This document shows, in pieces, positions 8,334 to 16,660 of a DNA stretch of 64,000 nt; within the stretch, counting starts at the first letter, position 1, and each line of letters begins with the position of its first letter. The DNA is from Crossiella sp. CA-258035. Lineage in GTDB: Bacteria; Actinomycetota; Actinomycetes; Mycobacteriales; Pseudonocardiaceae. Below the pieces are notes generated by a model. That model had not been told where the DNA came from. It saw only the letters and a list, made by a program, of their open reading frames with translations, and did not search any database. The position numbers and the translations under genes are program-made. Where the stretch lies: NCBI RefSeq assembly GCF_030064675.1, contig NZ_CP116413.1, forward strand, positions 6,666,001 through 6,730,000. Reading direction: 5' to 3'.

Positions 8334-9689
8334 CTAGCCGGGGGCTCTGACAGTCCTGGTGGCGACCGGCACGGCGACGACCAGCGTAGCCAGCAACGCT
8401 GTGATCGTGCCCAAGGTGAAGAAGAGAGTTAGGCCACCGAAGGCGGCGAGGGCGCCGAAGACGGCGCTGGCCACCGAGCTGCCCAGGGTGCGGGCCAGGG
8501 AGTTGAGGCCGTTGGCCGCGGCGGCGTGTTCGGGCGGGGTGGCGTCCAGGATCAGCGCGGGCATCGCCGAGTAGGCCAGGCCCGCGCCGCCGGAGATGAT
8601 CGTGGTGGCCAGCACGACGTGCCACAGCGAGCTGTCCAGGACCAGTCGCGAGGCGAAGCCCAGCACCACCCCCGCCGAGCCCAGGAGCAGGGTGAACCGG
8701 GCGCCGCGGCCGGAGATGAGCCGGGCGGCCACCGGGGACAGCGCGGCCATCAGCAGGCCGCCGGGCAGCATGTAGAGGCCGGAGGCGACCACGGAGAGCG
8801 CGTAGCGGGTCTGCAGCACGGTGACGGTGCCGAGGAAGTTGACGAACAGCGCGAACCCGGTGAGGAACGCGGACAGGTTGGTCACCAGCACCTGGGCCCG
8901 CACGGCCAGCCGGAGGTCGACCAGCGGCGCGCGCCTGCGCAGCTCGACCACGCCGAAGACGGCCAGCGCCAGCGCGGCGGCGCCGAGCAGGCCCAGCACC
9001 AGCGGGGAGTCCCAGCCCCACTCCGCGCCCCGGCTCAGCGGCAGCAGCAGCGCGGTGAGCCCGCCGATGAGCAGGGTCGCGCCGACCAGGTCCACCGGGG
9101 CGCGTTCGGCGCCGGGTTCCACCGAGGGGACCAGCCGCCACACCGCGAGCAGCGCGGGCAGCCCGGCGGCGGCGCAGAACCAGAACAGGCCGTGGAAGCC
9201 CCACACGTCCGCGATCAGCCCGGCCAGCGGCAGCGCGACCGCCCCGCCGATGCCGAGCATGGCGCTGATCAGCGCGATGCCCCCGGCCCTGCGCTCCGGC
9301 GGGACCAGCGCGGCGAGCAGGCTGATGCCCAGCGGAATGGCCACTGTGGACAGTCCCTGGACCGCCCGGCCGACGATCAGCAGGGTGAGGTCGGCGGTGA
9401 GCGCGCACAGCAGGGAACCGAGCAGGAAAGCGCATACCGCAAGCAGCAGCACGCGTTTGCGGCCGAACAGGTCGGCCAGCCTGCCCAGCACCGGGTTGGC
9501 CACCGCGCCGACCACCACGGTGACGGTGACCAGCCAGCTGGTGGCCGCCGGGGAAGCGCCGAGGCGCTGCGGCAGGCCGGGCAGGACCGGGATGAGCATG
9601 GTGTGGGTGAGCAGGGTGACCAGCGCGGTGAACGCGAGGACCGTGGTGAGCACCCCGGTGCGGGTGGGGGTCTCGCGCAGTGTGGTCAC
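8334..9689 (-). CDS. MFS multidrug-type transporter (DHA2-like)
   Basis: The 451-residue protein has about 12-14 hydrophobic segments, the MFS motif A loop GRLADLFGRKRVLL near residue 70, and the antiporter-like motif ISAMLGIGGAVALPLAGLIAD. It most resembles proton-coupled drug efflux proteins of the DHA2 group. The start is GTG at 9689. No regulator is adjacent; the region upstream of its start is the 450-bp low-complexity spacer. The substrate cannot be predicted. Confidence 0.88.
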   Translation of the reverse strand: MTTLRETPTRTGVLTTVLAFTALVTLLTHTMLIPVLPGLPQRLGASPAATSWLVTVTVVVGAVANPVLGRLADLFGRKRVLLLAVCAFLLGSLLCALTADLTLLIVGRAVQGLSTVAIPLGISLLAALVPPERRAGGIALISAMLGIGGAVALPLAGLIADVWGFHGLFWFCAAAGLPALLAVWRLVPSVEPGAERAPVDLVGATLLIGGLTALLLPLSRGAEWGWDSPLVLGLLGAAALALAVFGVVELRRRAPLVDLRLAVRAQVLVTNLSAFLTGFALFVNFLGTVTVLQTRYALSVVASGLYMLPGGLLMAALSPVAARLISGRGARFTLLLGSAGVVLGFASRLVLDSSLWHVVLATTIISGGAGLAYSAMPALILDATPPEHAAAANGLNSLARTLGSSVASAVFGALAAFGGLTLFFTLGTITALLATLVVAVPVATRTVRAPG

Positions 9690-10143
9690 CCGGCCACCCT
9701 ACGTCCGGTGGCGGCGGGGGCGGACCGGGCCGGCGGGGAGCTGCCCGAACCGCCGACCTGTTGGCCGGTCGGGCACAGCACGCCCGGGGCGGCTGCTCGG
9801 CTGGCCTGGCGCAGGTCCGGCCCGCCCGGCGCTCGGCTGGCCCGGCGCGGCGGCCGGGGCGGCGCGACGGTGGAACGGCACGGCACGGCACGGCACGGCG
9901 CAGTGGAGCGGGGCGGCGGGGCGGGGCGAGGCGGCACGGTGGAGCGGTGCGGTGGTGGCGGCGGTGCGGTGGTGGCGGCGGCGGTGCGGTGGTGGCGGCG
10001 GTGCGGTGGTGGGGCGGCGGCGCTGGGCGGCGGGTCGGCGGCGCTGGGCGGCGGGTCGGCGCGCGTCCTCGGCTGGCCCGGCTCATGCCCGCCCGGCACT
10101 CGGCCGATCCGGCGCGCGCCCTCCCCGCCCCTCCCGAACCGCG
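9690..10143. repeat. Gene-free, low-complexity G/C-rich spacer with short tandem repeats
   Basis: No convincing gene lies in this 454-bp stretch. It contains CGGCA-type pentamer repeats (about 9870-9898), iterations of GCGGTGCGGTGGTGGCG (about 9945-10015), a duplicated unit CGGCGCTGGGCGGCGGGTCGG (about 10018-10060) and three copies of CTCGGCTGGCCYGGC (near 9797, 9833 and 10070). Open frames across it are products of the composition. The plus strand is strongly G-rich and could form G-quadruplexes. It is the upstream region of the MFS gene and lies downstream of the DGPF gene. Confidence 0.7.
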
Positions 10144-10491
10144 TCAGTCCTTGTTCATCCCGCCCGCGAGCACCGGCCGGATCTCCACCGACCCGCCCGC
10201 GACCGCCCCCGGGTGCGTGCTGGCGATCTTCACCGCCTCGTCCAGGTCCGCGCACTCGATCAGCGTGAACCCGGCGATCTGCTCCTTGGTCTCGGCGAAC
10301 GGGCCGTCGGAGAGCAGCACCTCGCCCTGGCCGCCCAGGCGGACGGTGGTGGCGTCGGTGCTCGGGTGCAGGATCGCGCCGCCGGTGATGACGCCCCGTT
10401 CGGCCAGGTCATCGCCCCAGGTGCCGCAACCTTCGCTGGGGCCGCTGTCGGCGCGGGTCTCGTCCTGGCAGATCAACAGCAGGTACTGCAT
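10144..10491 (-). CDS. YCII-related DGPF-domain protein (ECF42 partner family)
   Basis: This is a 115-residue ferredoxin-like alpha/beta protein starting MQYLLLIC and containing LSDGPFAETKEQIAGF, the diagnostic DGPF motif. Such proteins are the characteristic neighbours of ECF42 sigma factors and are thought to act with them. Here the sigma gene is about 9 kb away (121-1356) on the same strand. The ATG at 10491 has AAGGGA about 9 nt upstream. The actual biochemical role of DGPF proteins is not established. Confidence 0.88.
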   Translation of the reverse strand: MQYLLLICQDETRADSGPSEGCGTWGDDLAERGVITGGAILHPSTDATTVRLGGQGEVLLSDGPFAETKEQIAGFTLIECADLDEAVKIASTHPGAVAGGSVEIRPVLAGGMNKD

Positions 10492-10572
10492 GGGTGTTGT
10501 CCCTTCTCGCGAACCTCGACTACGCCCCCACGACGAACGGCCCGCCCGGAAATCGACCGGTCCGGCGATGAG

Positions 10573-11037
10573 ATGTTCCTCTACGTTACGGCCGTGCGCG
10601 ACGACCTCACCCTGCGCTGCGCCCGGGACCCCCGGGTGTCGATCACCTTCGCCGACCGCGAGCTCCGGCCCGACCCGCGGGAGAGCGTGCTCACCTTCGC
10701 CGTCACCGTCGAAGCTCCCGGCCTGCGGGCGCGGGCCGGGAGCGTCACGCACTACGTGGACGGGATGGCGGTGGCCCGGTTCGTGGAGCGCCTGGACCTG
10801 CGCGGCTGGGACGGCGAGCTGTCCTGGACCAGCTCGGACCGCGATATATCCGTGCGCGCGGTATATGACGGACGCGGATATATGCGGTTGACCTGGTCAC
10901 TGTCGCCGTGGCGTAGGTCCGAGCAGGGCGAGTGGATCGCGTCGGTGACCCTCTGGCTGGAGGGCGGCTCCCGGGACCGGTTCGTGGCCGATCTGCTCGC
11001 CTTCCTCAGCCAGGGGGACCACCGCGGCGAAAGCTAG
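10573..11037 (+). CDS. DUF6228-like protein of unknown function
   Basis: This 154-residue soluble protein is predicted mostly beta, with a central FVERLDLRGWDGELSWTSSD and YMRLTWSLSPW reminiscent of actinobacterial DUF6228. No catalytic motif is evident. The start could be ATG at 10573 or GTG at 10594. Codons around 10843-10883 are odd for this genome: GATATATC, GTATAT and GATATATG bring rare ATA and TAT codons. Its TAG stop shares the tetranucleotide CTAG with the stop of the convergent peptidase gene. Confidence 0.6.
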   Translation: MFLYVTAVRDDLTLRCARDPRVSITFADRELRPDPRESVLTFAVTVEAPGLRARAGSVTHYVDGMAVARFVERLDLRGWDGELSWTSSDRDISVRAVYDGRGYMRLTWSLSPWRRSEQGEWIASVTLWLEGGSRDRFVADLLAFLSQGDHRGES

Positions 11038-13199
11038 CTCTTCGGGTACAGGTACCGTTCGGCCGGGATCACCGTGCCGTGCGCCCACGCGTCGAAGAAG
11101 CCGCGCAGGTCCTTGCCGCTGACCTGCTGGGCCAGCGCCTCGAACTCCGGCCAGCTCGCGGCGCCGCCGTTGTGCTCGCGGACCCAGCGCTTGAGCAGCC
11201 CGAAGAATGCCTGGTCGCCGATGGTGCGGCGGAGCGCGTGCATCATCGCCGAGCCCTTGTCGTAGAGCGCGTGGTGCAACTCCTTGCCGGGGCCGGGGTC
11301 GTACAGCCGGGTGTTCCAGAACTCCGGCTTGTCCCGGTTGTCCTCGATCACCCGCCGGTAGAAGCCCTTGTCCAGGTCGGCTCCGTTGTGCTCCTCCCAC
11401 AGCTGGTTGGCGTACTGGGCGACGCACTCGTTGAGGCAGCCGTTGCGCCAGTCGGCGACGGTGACCGCGTTGCCGAACCACTGGTGGGTCAGCTCGTGCG
11501 CCATCGAGACGTCCCACATGCCGCCGGTGTAGGTGGGGCGGCTCTGCGTCTCCAGCGCGTGCAGGTCGCCGCCGGTGGTGTTGACGATGATGCCGCCGGT
11601 GCTGCTGAACGGGTACGGGCCGTACAGCTTGCTGAAGTAGTCCAGCATGGGCTGCATCAGCGCCTCGGACTCCGGCGCCGGGGTGGTGCCGCTGCCCCAG
11701 GCGTAGATCGCGGGCGTGCCGTCCTTCAGCGTGCTGGTGCGCAGGGTGAACCGGTCCACCGCGACGGTGCTCAGGTAGGTGGCCATCGGCTGGTCCTCGT
11801 GCCAGCGGAAGGTGCTGCGGCCGCCTGCCTTGGTGGTCTGGCCGGGTTTGCCGTTGCCGACCGCGGTCCAGCCCTCCGGCACGGTGGCGGTCAGCGAGAA
11901 GGTGGCCTTGTCCGAGGGGTGGTCGTTGGCCGGGTACCAGCTGGCGGCCGAGTGCGGTTCGCCCGCGGCGCTGAAGCCGCCGCCGGCGATCGGGTTCCAG
12001 CCCTGCGTGCCGTGCTTGCCCGCGTACCGGACGCGGACCTTGAACGTGCTGCCCTTGCGGACGCGCTGCTTCGGCGTGATCACCAGCTCGTGCTCGTCCT
12101 CGCGCCGGTGCGCCGCGCGGGCACCGTCCACTGTGGTCTCACTGACGGTGAACCCGTTGAGGTCCAGGTGGAACAGCTCCAGGTCCCGCTGGGCGACGGC
12201 GGTGACCGTGGTGTCGCCGGTCAGCTCGTCCGGCTTGGCCGGGTCGTAGTCGATCTTCACGTCGTAGTGCTCGACCTGGTAGCCGGAGTTGCCGTCCTTG
12301 GGGTAGTACGGGTCGCCGGCCCCGGCCGGGTCCTTGGCCAGGGCCCACACCGCGCTGATGATGGCGTTGGTGCTCATGGTCTGCACCGCCGGGTCCAGGT
12401 TGGCCAGGGTGTCGCAGGCCTTGTGGTAGCACTCGTCCAGCGGGGTCATGAAGCCGCCGGTGGCCACACCCTTGTCGTGGAAGGCGGTGTGGTCGGAGCC
12501 GCCGCCCGCGCCGACCTCCAGCACCGGCAGGTTCCGGTCCTGGAAGTACCGCTGGAACAGCGCGGTGGCCGGGCTGCCGGAGTCGATCACGAACATGGTG
12601 CTCGGCTTCGGCGTGGCGGTCATGTCGAAGTTCAGATAGAAGTCGATCTTGTCCAGTTCGGCCGGGGACAGCTTTCCGACGTGGTGCCTGGACCCGATCA
12701 GCCCTTCTTCCTCCGCGCCCCACCAGGCGAAGCGGAGGTGCCGGTCGGTGGCGAGCTTCTTCCTGGCCACGGTGAGCGCGGTGGTGAGCAGGGCGGCTGA
12801 GCCCGAGCCGTTGTCGTTGAGGCCGGGGCCCTCGGGCACGCTGTCCAGGTGCGCGCCGAGGAACGCGGTGCGCCGCTCGTCGCCGCCGGGCCAGTCGGCG
12901 ATCAGGTTGAAGCCGTCCTTGTCCTCGTGCCGGAACTTCTCGATCCTGGTGCGGAATCCGGCCAGGTCCAGCCGCGCCTTGACGTAGTCCAGGGACTGCC
13001 GGAACCCGGGGGTGCCGTGCGCGCGGTTGCCGCCGTTGGCATCGGCGATGTGCTGGAAGGCTTGCAGGTGCGGCAGCACGTCGGCGTAGGTCACGGCAGG
13101 CACGCCGGTGCCGCCGGACTGGGCGAGCGCGGGGGTGCCGCTGAGCAGGACGGCGGCGCCCAGCAGCACCGGGAGCAGCCGTCGGAGTCGGGATCGCAT
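11034..13199 (-). CDS. Secreted double metallopeptidase: M28 aminopeptidase fused to M1-type peptidase
   Basis: The 721-residue protein starts with a signal peptide (about 1-26, ending TPALAQS). Residues about 35-290 form an M28 domain with a complete dizinc ligand set: His117 (GAHLDS), Asp129 (LNDNGSG), Glu163/164 (GAEEEG), Asp192 (NFDM) and His237 (SDHTAF). Residues about 305-720 form an M1 domain with His568-Glu-Leu-Thr-His572 followed 18 residues later by Glu591, the substrate-binding Glu550 (ALETQ) and Tyr646. Both sites look intact, suggesting an extracellular enzyme that trims peptides with two independent zinc sites. Confidence 0.9.
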   Translation of the reverse strand: MRSRLRRLLPVLLGAAVLLSGTPALAQSGGTGVPAVTYADVLPHLQAFQHIADANGGNRAHGTPGFRQSLDYVKARLDLAGFRTRIEKFRHEDKDGFNLIADWPGGDERRTAFLGAHLDSVPEGPGLNDNGSGSAALLTTALTVARKKLATDRHLRFAWWGAEEEGLIGSRHHVGKLSPAELDKIDFYLNFDMTATPKPSTMFVIDSGSPATALFQRYFQDRNLPVLEVGAGGGSDHTAFHDKGVATGGFMTPLDECYHKACDTLANLDPAVQTMSTNAIISAVWALAKDPAGAGDPYYPKDGNSGYQVEHYDVKIDYDPAKPDELTGDTTVTAVAQRDLELFHLDLNGFTVSETTVDGARAAHRREDEHELVITPKQRVRKGSTFKVRVRYAGKHGTQGWNPIAGGGFSAAGEPHSAASWYPANDHPSDKATFSLTATVPEGWTAVGNGKPGQTTKAGGRSTFRWHEDQPMATYLSTVAVDRFTLRTSTLKDGTPAIYAWGSGTTPAPESEALMQPMLDYFSKLYGPYPFSSTGGIIVNTTGGDLHALETQSRPTYTGGMWDVSMAHELTHQWFGNAVTVADWRNGCLNECVAQYANQLWEEHNGADLDKGFYRRVIEDNRDKPEFWNTRLYDPGPGKELHHALYDKGSAMMHALRRTIGDQAFFGLLKRWVREHNGGAASWPEFEALAQQVSGKDLRGFFDAWAHGTVIPAERYLYPKS

Positions 13200-13259
13200 G
13201 CTCGGTGAGGGTAGGCAGCGATTGTCAGGGACCTGTTGTGCCGCGGTCAGGACGCGGTG

Positions 13260-15002
13260 CTACTTCGGCAGGCGCAGGGTGAAGGTGGAGCCGGCGCCGG
13301 GCTCGCTGGTGGCGGTGACCTCGCCGCCGTGCGCGCGGGCGAGCTGGCGCACGATGGCCAGGCCCAGCCCGCTGCCGCCGGAGGACCTGCTGCGGGACTT
13401 CTCCGCGCGCCAGAACCGGTCGAAGACCTGCGGCAGGTCTTCCTGGCTGATCCCGGAGCCGGTGTCGGCGACCTCGAACACCACCGCCTCCGCCTCGGCC
13501 CGCGCGGTCACGGTGACCCGGCCGCCCTCGGGGGTGTGCCGGACCGCGTTGGCCACCAGGTTGCCCAGCGCCTGCCGCAGCCGCACCGGGTCCGCCCACA
13601 GCTCCGGATCACCATCCACTGTGGACTCAAGCTGGATCCCGGCGGCCTCGGCGGCGGCCCGGTGCGCGGCGACCAGCGCGCCCAGCAGGTCGGCCACCCG
13701 CAGCTGTTCGGGGTGCACGCGCAGCTTCCCGGCATCGGCCATGGCCAGGTCCTGCAGGTCGTCGATGATGCGTTGCAGCTGCCGGGACTCGGCCAGCAGG
13801 AAGGAGATCAGCGCCGCGTCGGGCTGGGTCACGCCGTCCTCGGCGGCCTCCAGCCAGCCGCGGATGTTGGACAGCGGAGTGCGCAGCTCGTGCGCGATGT
13901 CGCCGACCATGGCCTTGCGCAGCTCCTCCACCCGCGCCCGGCTCTCCGCCATCTCGTTGAAGGCCGCGGCCAGCCTGGCGATCTCGTCCCGGCCGGTGAC
14001 CCGCACCCGCGCGGCGGCGTCGCCCTCCTTCATCCGCTGTGCCGCGCCGGTGAGCGCGCGCAGCGGCCGGACCAGGCGCAGCCCGGCGAGCACGGTGACC
14101 GCGACGGTGAACAGCAGCACCAGCGCGGCCACCCAGGCGATCCGGGCCTGGTTGGCCGGGGACAGGTCGAGCGCGGTGGCCGGGGCGCCGCTGGGGGTGG
14201 TGAGGTAGAGCAGCGCGGGTGGGGCGACGAAGGGGTCCAGCTGTTCCTTGCGGGCGGCGGCGAGGCAGCCGGTGAGGACCTCCTCGGGGGCGGCCACGGC
14301 CGGGCGGGTGGCGTACCAGCTCAGGTCCAGGCGCAGGGCGAGCGGGCCGATGCCGCGGCGGCCGAGGCAGTCGTTGAACAGGCCGGTGAGCTGGTTCAGC
14401 GCGGCCAGCTCGGCAGGGCCGGGTTTGGTCAGGTCGAGCGGGGAGCAGCCGGTCACGCTCAGCGGGTTGACCGTGTCGATGGTGGTGCGCCCGTTGGGTT
14501 TGGTGACCAGTTCGGCCGAGCCGGCGCGCTGCCGCACGCAGGGCAGCGCGGCCTCGGCGGCCCGGCGCACCGCGTCCCGTTCGGCTGGGGGCAGCGCGAA
14601 CGGGCCGACCGCGCGCGGGTCGATCCGGTCACCGGGCGCGCCGGGGGCCAGCGCGCGGTCCACGGCGAGCGGGTCGAGCACGGCGGAGGCCTTGGCGGGC
14701 AGGGGTTTGCCGGGGTCGGTGTCGGCGAGTGGTGTGCCGTCCTGGGTGGTGAGCGCGATCCGGCGGCCGGTGCTCGCGGCCAGCTCGCGCACCAGGGTGT
14801 CCACTGTGGACCATTCCGGGTGGGTGGCGGCGAAGCCCAGCAGCTGGTCGTAGATCTTGGCGTCGTCGGTCAGCGCCCGGCCCTGTTCCTGCTGGATGGC
14901 CACGGTGGTGGTGCGGGCGGCCAGCCAGGCGGTGGCGCCGACCGCGCACACCGCGATCAGCACGGAGGCGGCCAGCAGCCGCGCGAGCAGGCTAGTGCGC
15001 AC
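13260..15002 (-). CDS. Sensor histidine kinase with a periplasm-facing sensor domain
   Basis: The 580-residue protein has membrane segments at about 10-30 and 288-308 enclosing a roughly 255-residue extracellular domain with cysteines 155, 186, 212 and 246, which may form disulfides. A HAMP domain (LRLVRPLRALTGAAQRM) precedes the H box with His371 in DIAHELRTPL, N box (NLVANAVRHTP), G1 (DTGSGI), F box (FDRFWRAEKSR) and G2 (GSGLGLAI). Its GTG start overlaps the response regulator stop by 11 nt, so the two are translationally coupled. The stimulus is unknown. Confidence 0.94.
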   Translation of the reverse strand: MRTSLLARLLAASVLIAVCAVGATAWLAARTTTVAIQQEQGRALTDDAKIYDQLLGFAATHPEWSTVDTLVRELAASTGRRIALTTQDGTPLADTDPGKPLPAKASAVLDPLAVDRALAPGAPGDRIDPRAVGPFALPPAERDAVRRAAEAALPCVRQRAGSAELVTKPNGRTTIDTVNPLSVTGCSPLDLTKPGPAELAALNQLTGLFNDCLGRRGIGPLALRLDLSWYATRPAVAAPEEVLTGCLAAARKEQLDPFVAPPALLYLTTPSGAPATALDLSPANQARIAWVAALVLLFTVAVTVLAGLRLVRPLRALTGAAQRMKEGDAAARVRVTGRDEIARLAAAFNEMAESRARVEELRKAMVGDIAHELRTPLSNIRGWLEAAEDGVTQPDAALISFLLAESRQLQRIIDDLQDLAMADAGKLRVHPEQLRVADLLGALVAAHRAAAEAAGIQLESTVDGDPELWADPVRLRQALGNLVANAVRHTPEGGRVTVTARAEAEAVVFEVADTGSGISQEDLPQVFDRFWRAEKSRSRSSGGSGLGLAIVRQLARAHGGEVTATSEPGAGSTFTLRLPK

Positions 15003-15699
15003 CGCGGCGCTCGGTGTCGTCGGAGAGCTTGTAGCCCACGCCGTAGACGGTGACCAGCCGGACGGGTTTGCGCGGATCGGGTTCGAGCTTGCGGCGCAGG
15101 TTCATCACGTGCACGTCGATGGTGCGGCTGGTGATGTAGCGGTCGAACCCGTGCAGGCGCTCGAGGAGCTGTTCCCTGGTGAAGACGCGTTCCGGTTGCG
15201 CGGCAAGGGCTTCCAGCAGCCGGAACTCCCCCGGCGTGCATTCCACCAGCTCCCCGTCGCGGCGCACCTCGTGCCGCCGGGGGTCGACCTCGACCGCGCC
15301 GACCGTCAGCACCGGTTCGGCTTCCGTCCGGCCGGTCCGGCCTCGGCGCAACAGGGTGCGCACCCTGGCCATCAGCTCGCGCGGGCTGAACGGCTTGGTC
15401 ATGTAGTCGTCCGCGCCCAGGTCCAGGCCGAGCAGCAGGTCGTCCTCGGTGGAGCGGGCGGTGAGCATCAGCACCGGCAGGTCGGACTCCGCGCGCAGGA
15501 TCCGGCACACGTCCAGCCCGTCCAGCCGCGGCAGCATCACGTCGAGCACCAGCAGGTCGGGCAGCTGCCGCCGGACCTCGGCCAGCGCGGCGCGCCCGTC
15601 GCCGACCACCACGACCGAGTGCCGCTCGCGTTCCAGGTAGCGGCGAACCAGCTCGGCCTGGTGCTCGTCGTCCTCGGCGAGCACGATGTGTGCGCACAT
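14992..15699 (-). CDS. OmpR/PhoB-family response regulator
   Basis: The 235-residue protein has a receiver domain (acidic pair EDD at 9-11, phosphoacceptor Asp53 in LVLDVML, Lys102 in MTKPF) and a C-terminal winged helix (about 130-225, ending TVYGVGYKL). It lies just upstream of, and overlaps, the histidine kinase that presumably phosphorylates it. It is the first gene of the pair. Target genes are unknown; the flanking M28-M1 peptidase and VOC genes are candidates only by position. Confidence 0.95.
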   Translation of the reverse strand: MCAHIVLAEDDEHQAELVRRYLERERHSVVVVGDGRAALAEVRRQLPDLLVLDVMLPRLDGLDVCRILRAESDLPVLMLTARSTEDDLLLGLDLGADDYMTKPFSPRELMARVRTLLRRGRTGRTEAEPVLTVGAVEVDPRRHEVRRDGELVECTPGEFRLLEALAAQPERVFTREQLLERLHGFDRYITSRTIDVHVMNLRRKLEPDPRKPVRLVTVYGVGYKLSDDTERRGAH

Positions 15700-15747
15700 A
15701 CCGGCGAGCCTAAGCGGTGCCGGTCGCCACTTGCGGGTGAGACCGGC

Positions 15748-16134
15748 TCAGGCGGGCTGGATCAGGTCGAACTTGTTGCCGTACAGGTCCTCGAACACCG
15801 CGACCGTGCCGTAGGCCTCGTGCCGCGGCTCCTCCAGGAACTTCACCCCGGCCGCGGTCATCCTGGCGTGGTCGCGGGCGAAGTCCTCGGTGTTGAGGAA
15901 GGCGCACACCCGCTGCCCGGTCTGCGTCCCGATCCGGCCCAGCTCCACCGGGTCCGCGGCCAGCGCGAGCAGGATGCCGGTGGGGCCCGGGCCGTCCGGC
16001 CGCACCACCACCCAGCGCGCGCCGGTGGGCAGCGTGACGTCCTCGGCGAGCTGGAAGCCCAGTGCCCCGGTGTAGAAGCGGATCGCCTCGTCGTAGTCGC
16101 GCACCAGCACGGTGAGCAGGCCCAGATGCGGCAT
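15748..16134 (-). CDS. VOC-superfamily (glyoxalase-like) protein
   Basis: The 128-residue protein has the beta-alpha-beta-beta-beta fold pattern of vicinal-oxygen-chelate proteins: LLTVLVRDYDEAIRFYTGALGF at the N-terminus and AVFEDLYGNKFDLIQP at the C-terminus. This family includes dioxygenases, glyoxalases and resistance proteins; no specific function can be assigned. The ATG at 16134 is preferred to upstream in-frame starts because it begins exactly at the family N-terminus. Confidence 0.85.
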   Translation of the reverse strand: MPHLGLLTVLVRDYDEAIRFYTGALGFQLAEDVTLPTGARWVVVRPDGPGPTGILLALAADPVELGRIGTQTGQRVCAFLNTEDFARDHARMTAAGVKFLEEPRHEAYGTVAVFEDLYGNKFDLIQPA

Positions 16135-16180
16135 GCCGGGGAGTCTGTCACAGTCCGGGGGGCTGCCTCGTCCTGTGGGC

Positions 16181-16594
16181 ATGCGACCGATTCTCACCCG
16201 CCTCGCCCTGGCCCTGTCCGCGCTCGGCAACGCCGTGGTCGGCCTGTGGGCCCTGCTGTGGCCGAGCGGCTTCTACACCGACTTCCCCGGTTTCCGCACC
16301 GGCTGGGTGGCCGCCGACGGCCCGTTCAACCTGCACCTGCTGCACGACTTCGGCGGCCTCAACCTGGCGCTGGCGGTCACCGCGCTCGGCGCGCTGCACC
16401 TGGGCGGCTCGGCCGCCGCGCGCTGGGCCGGAGTGGCGATCCTGGCGTTCAACCTGCCGCACGCGCTGTTCCACACCCTGCACCTGCACCCCTATCCGGA
16501 GCTCGTCGACCAGGTGCTGATCATGGCCACCACCTGGGGCCCGGTCGCGCTGGGCCTGGTGGCACTGCTGGCACCTACCCGGAGTACCACCTGA
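16181..16594 (+). CDS. Small integral membrane protein of unknown function
   Basis: The 137-residue protein has four predicted membrane helices (about 5-25, 45-65, 75-95 and 112-132) with histidine-rich connecting segments (NLHLLHDFGG and FHTLHLHPYPE). Start ATG at 16181 places the first helix at the N-terminus; longer in-frame versions overlap the divergent VOC gene. The family was not recognised beyond an uncharacterised actinobacterial membrane protein. Confidence 0.65.
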   Translation: MRPILTRLALALSALGNAVVGLWALLWPSGFYTDFPGFRTGWVAADGPFNLHLLHDFGGLNLALAVTALGALHLGGSAAARWAGVAILAFNLPHALFHTLHLHPYPELVDQVLIMATTWGPVALGLVALLAPTRSTT

Positions 16595-16660
16595 CCGGAT
16601 GGGTTTCGCCGCGCGAGCACCGGGAACGCCAGGTGCTACGGCGAATCCGCGGAGGAGAGC

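Noticed and set aside
9870-10060. CRISPR-like repeated units
   Set aside because: Repeats are short, adjacent and unspaced; no cas genes are in the window.
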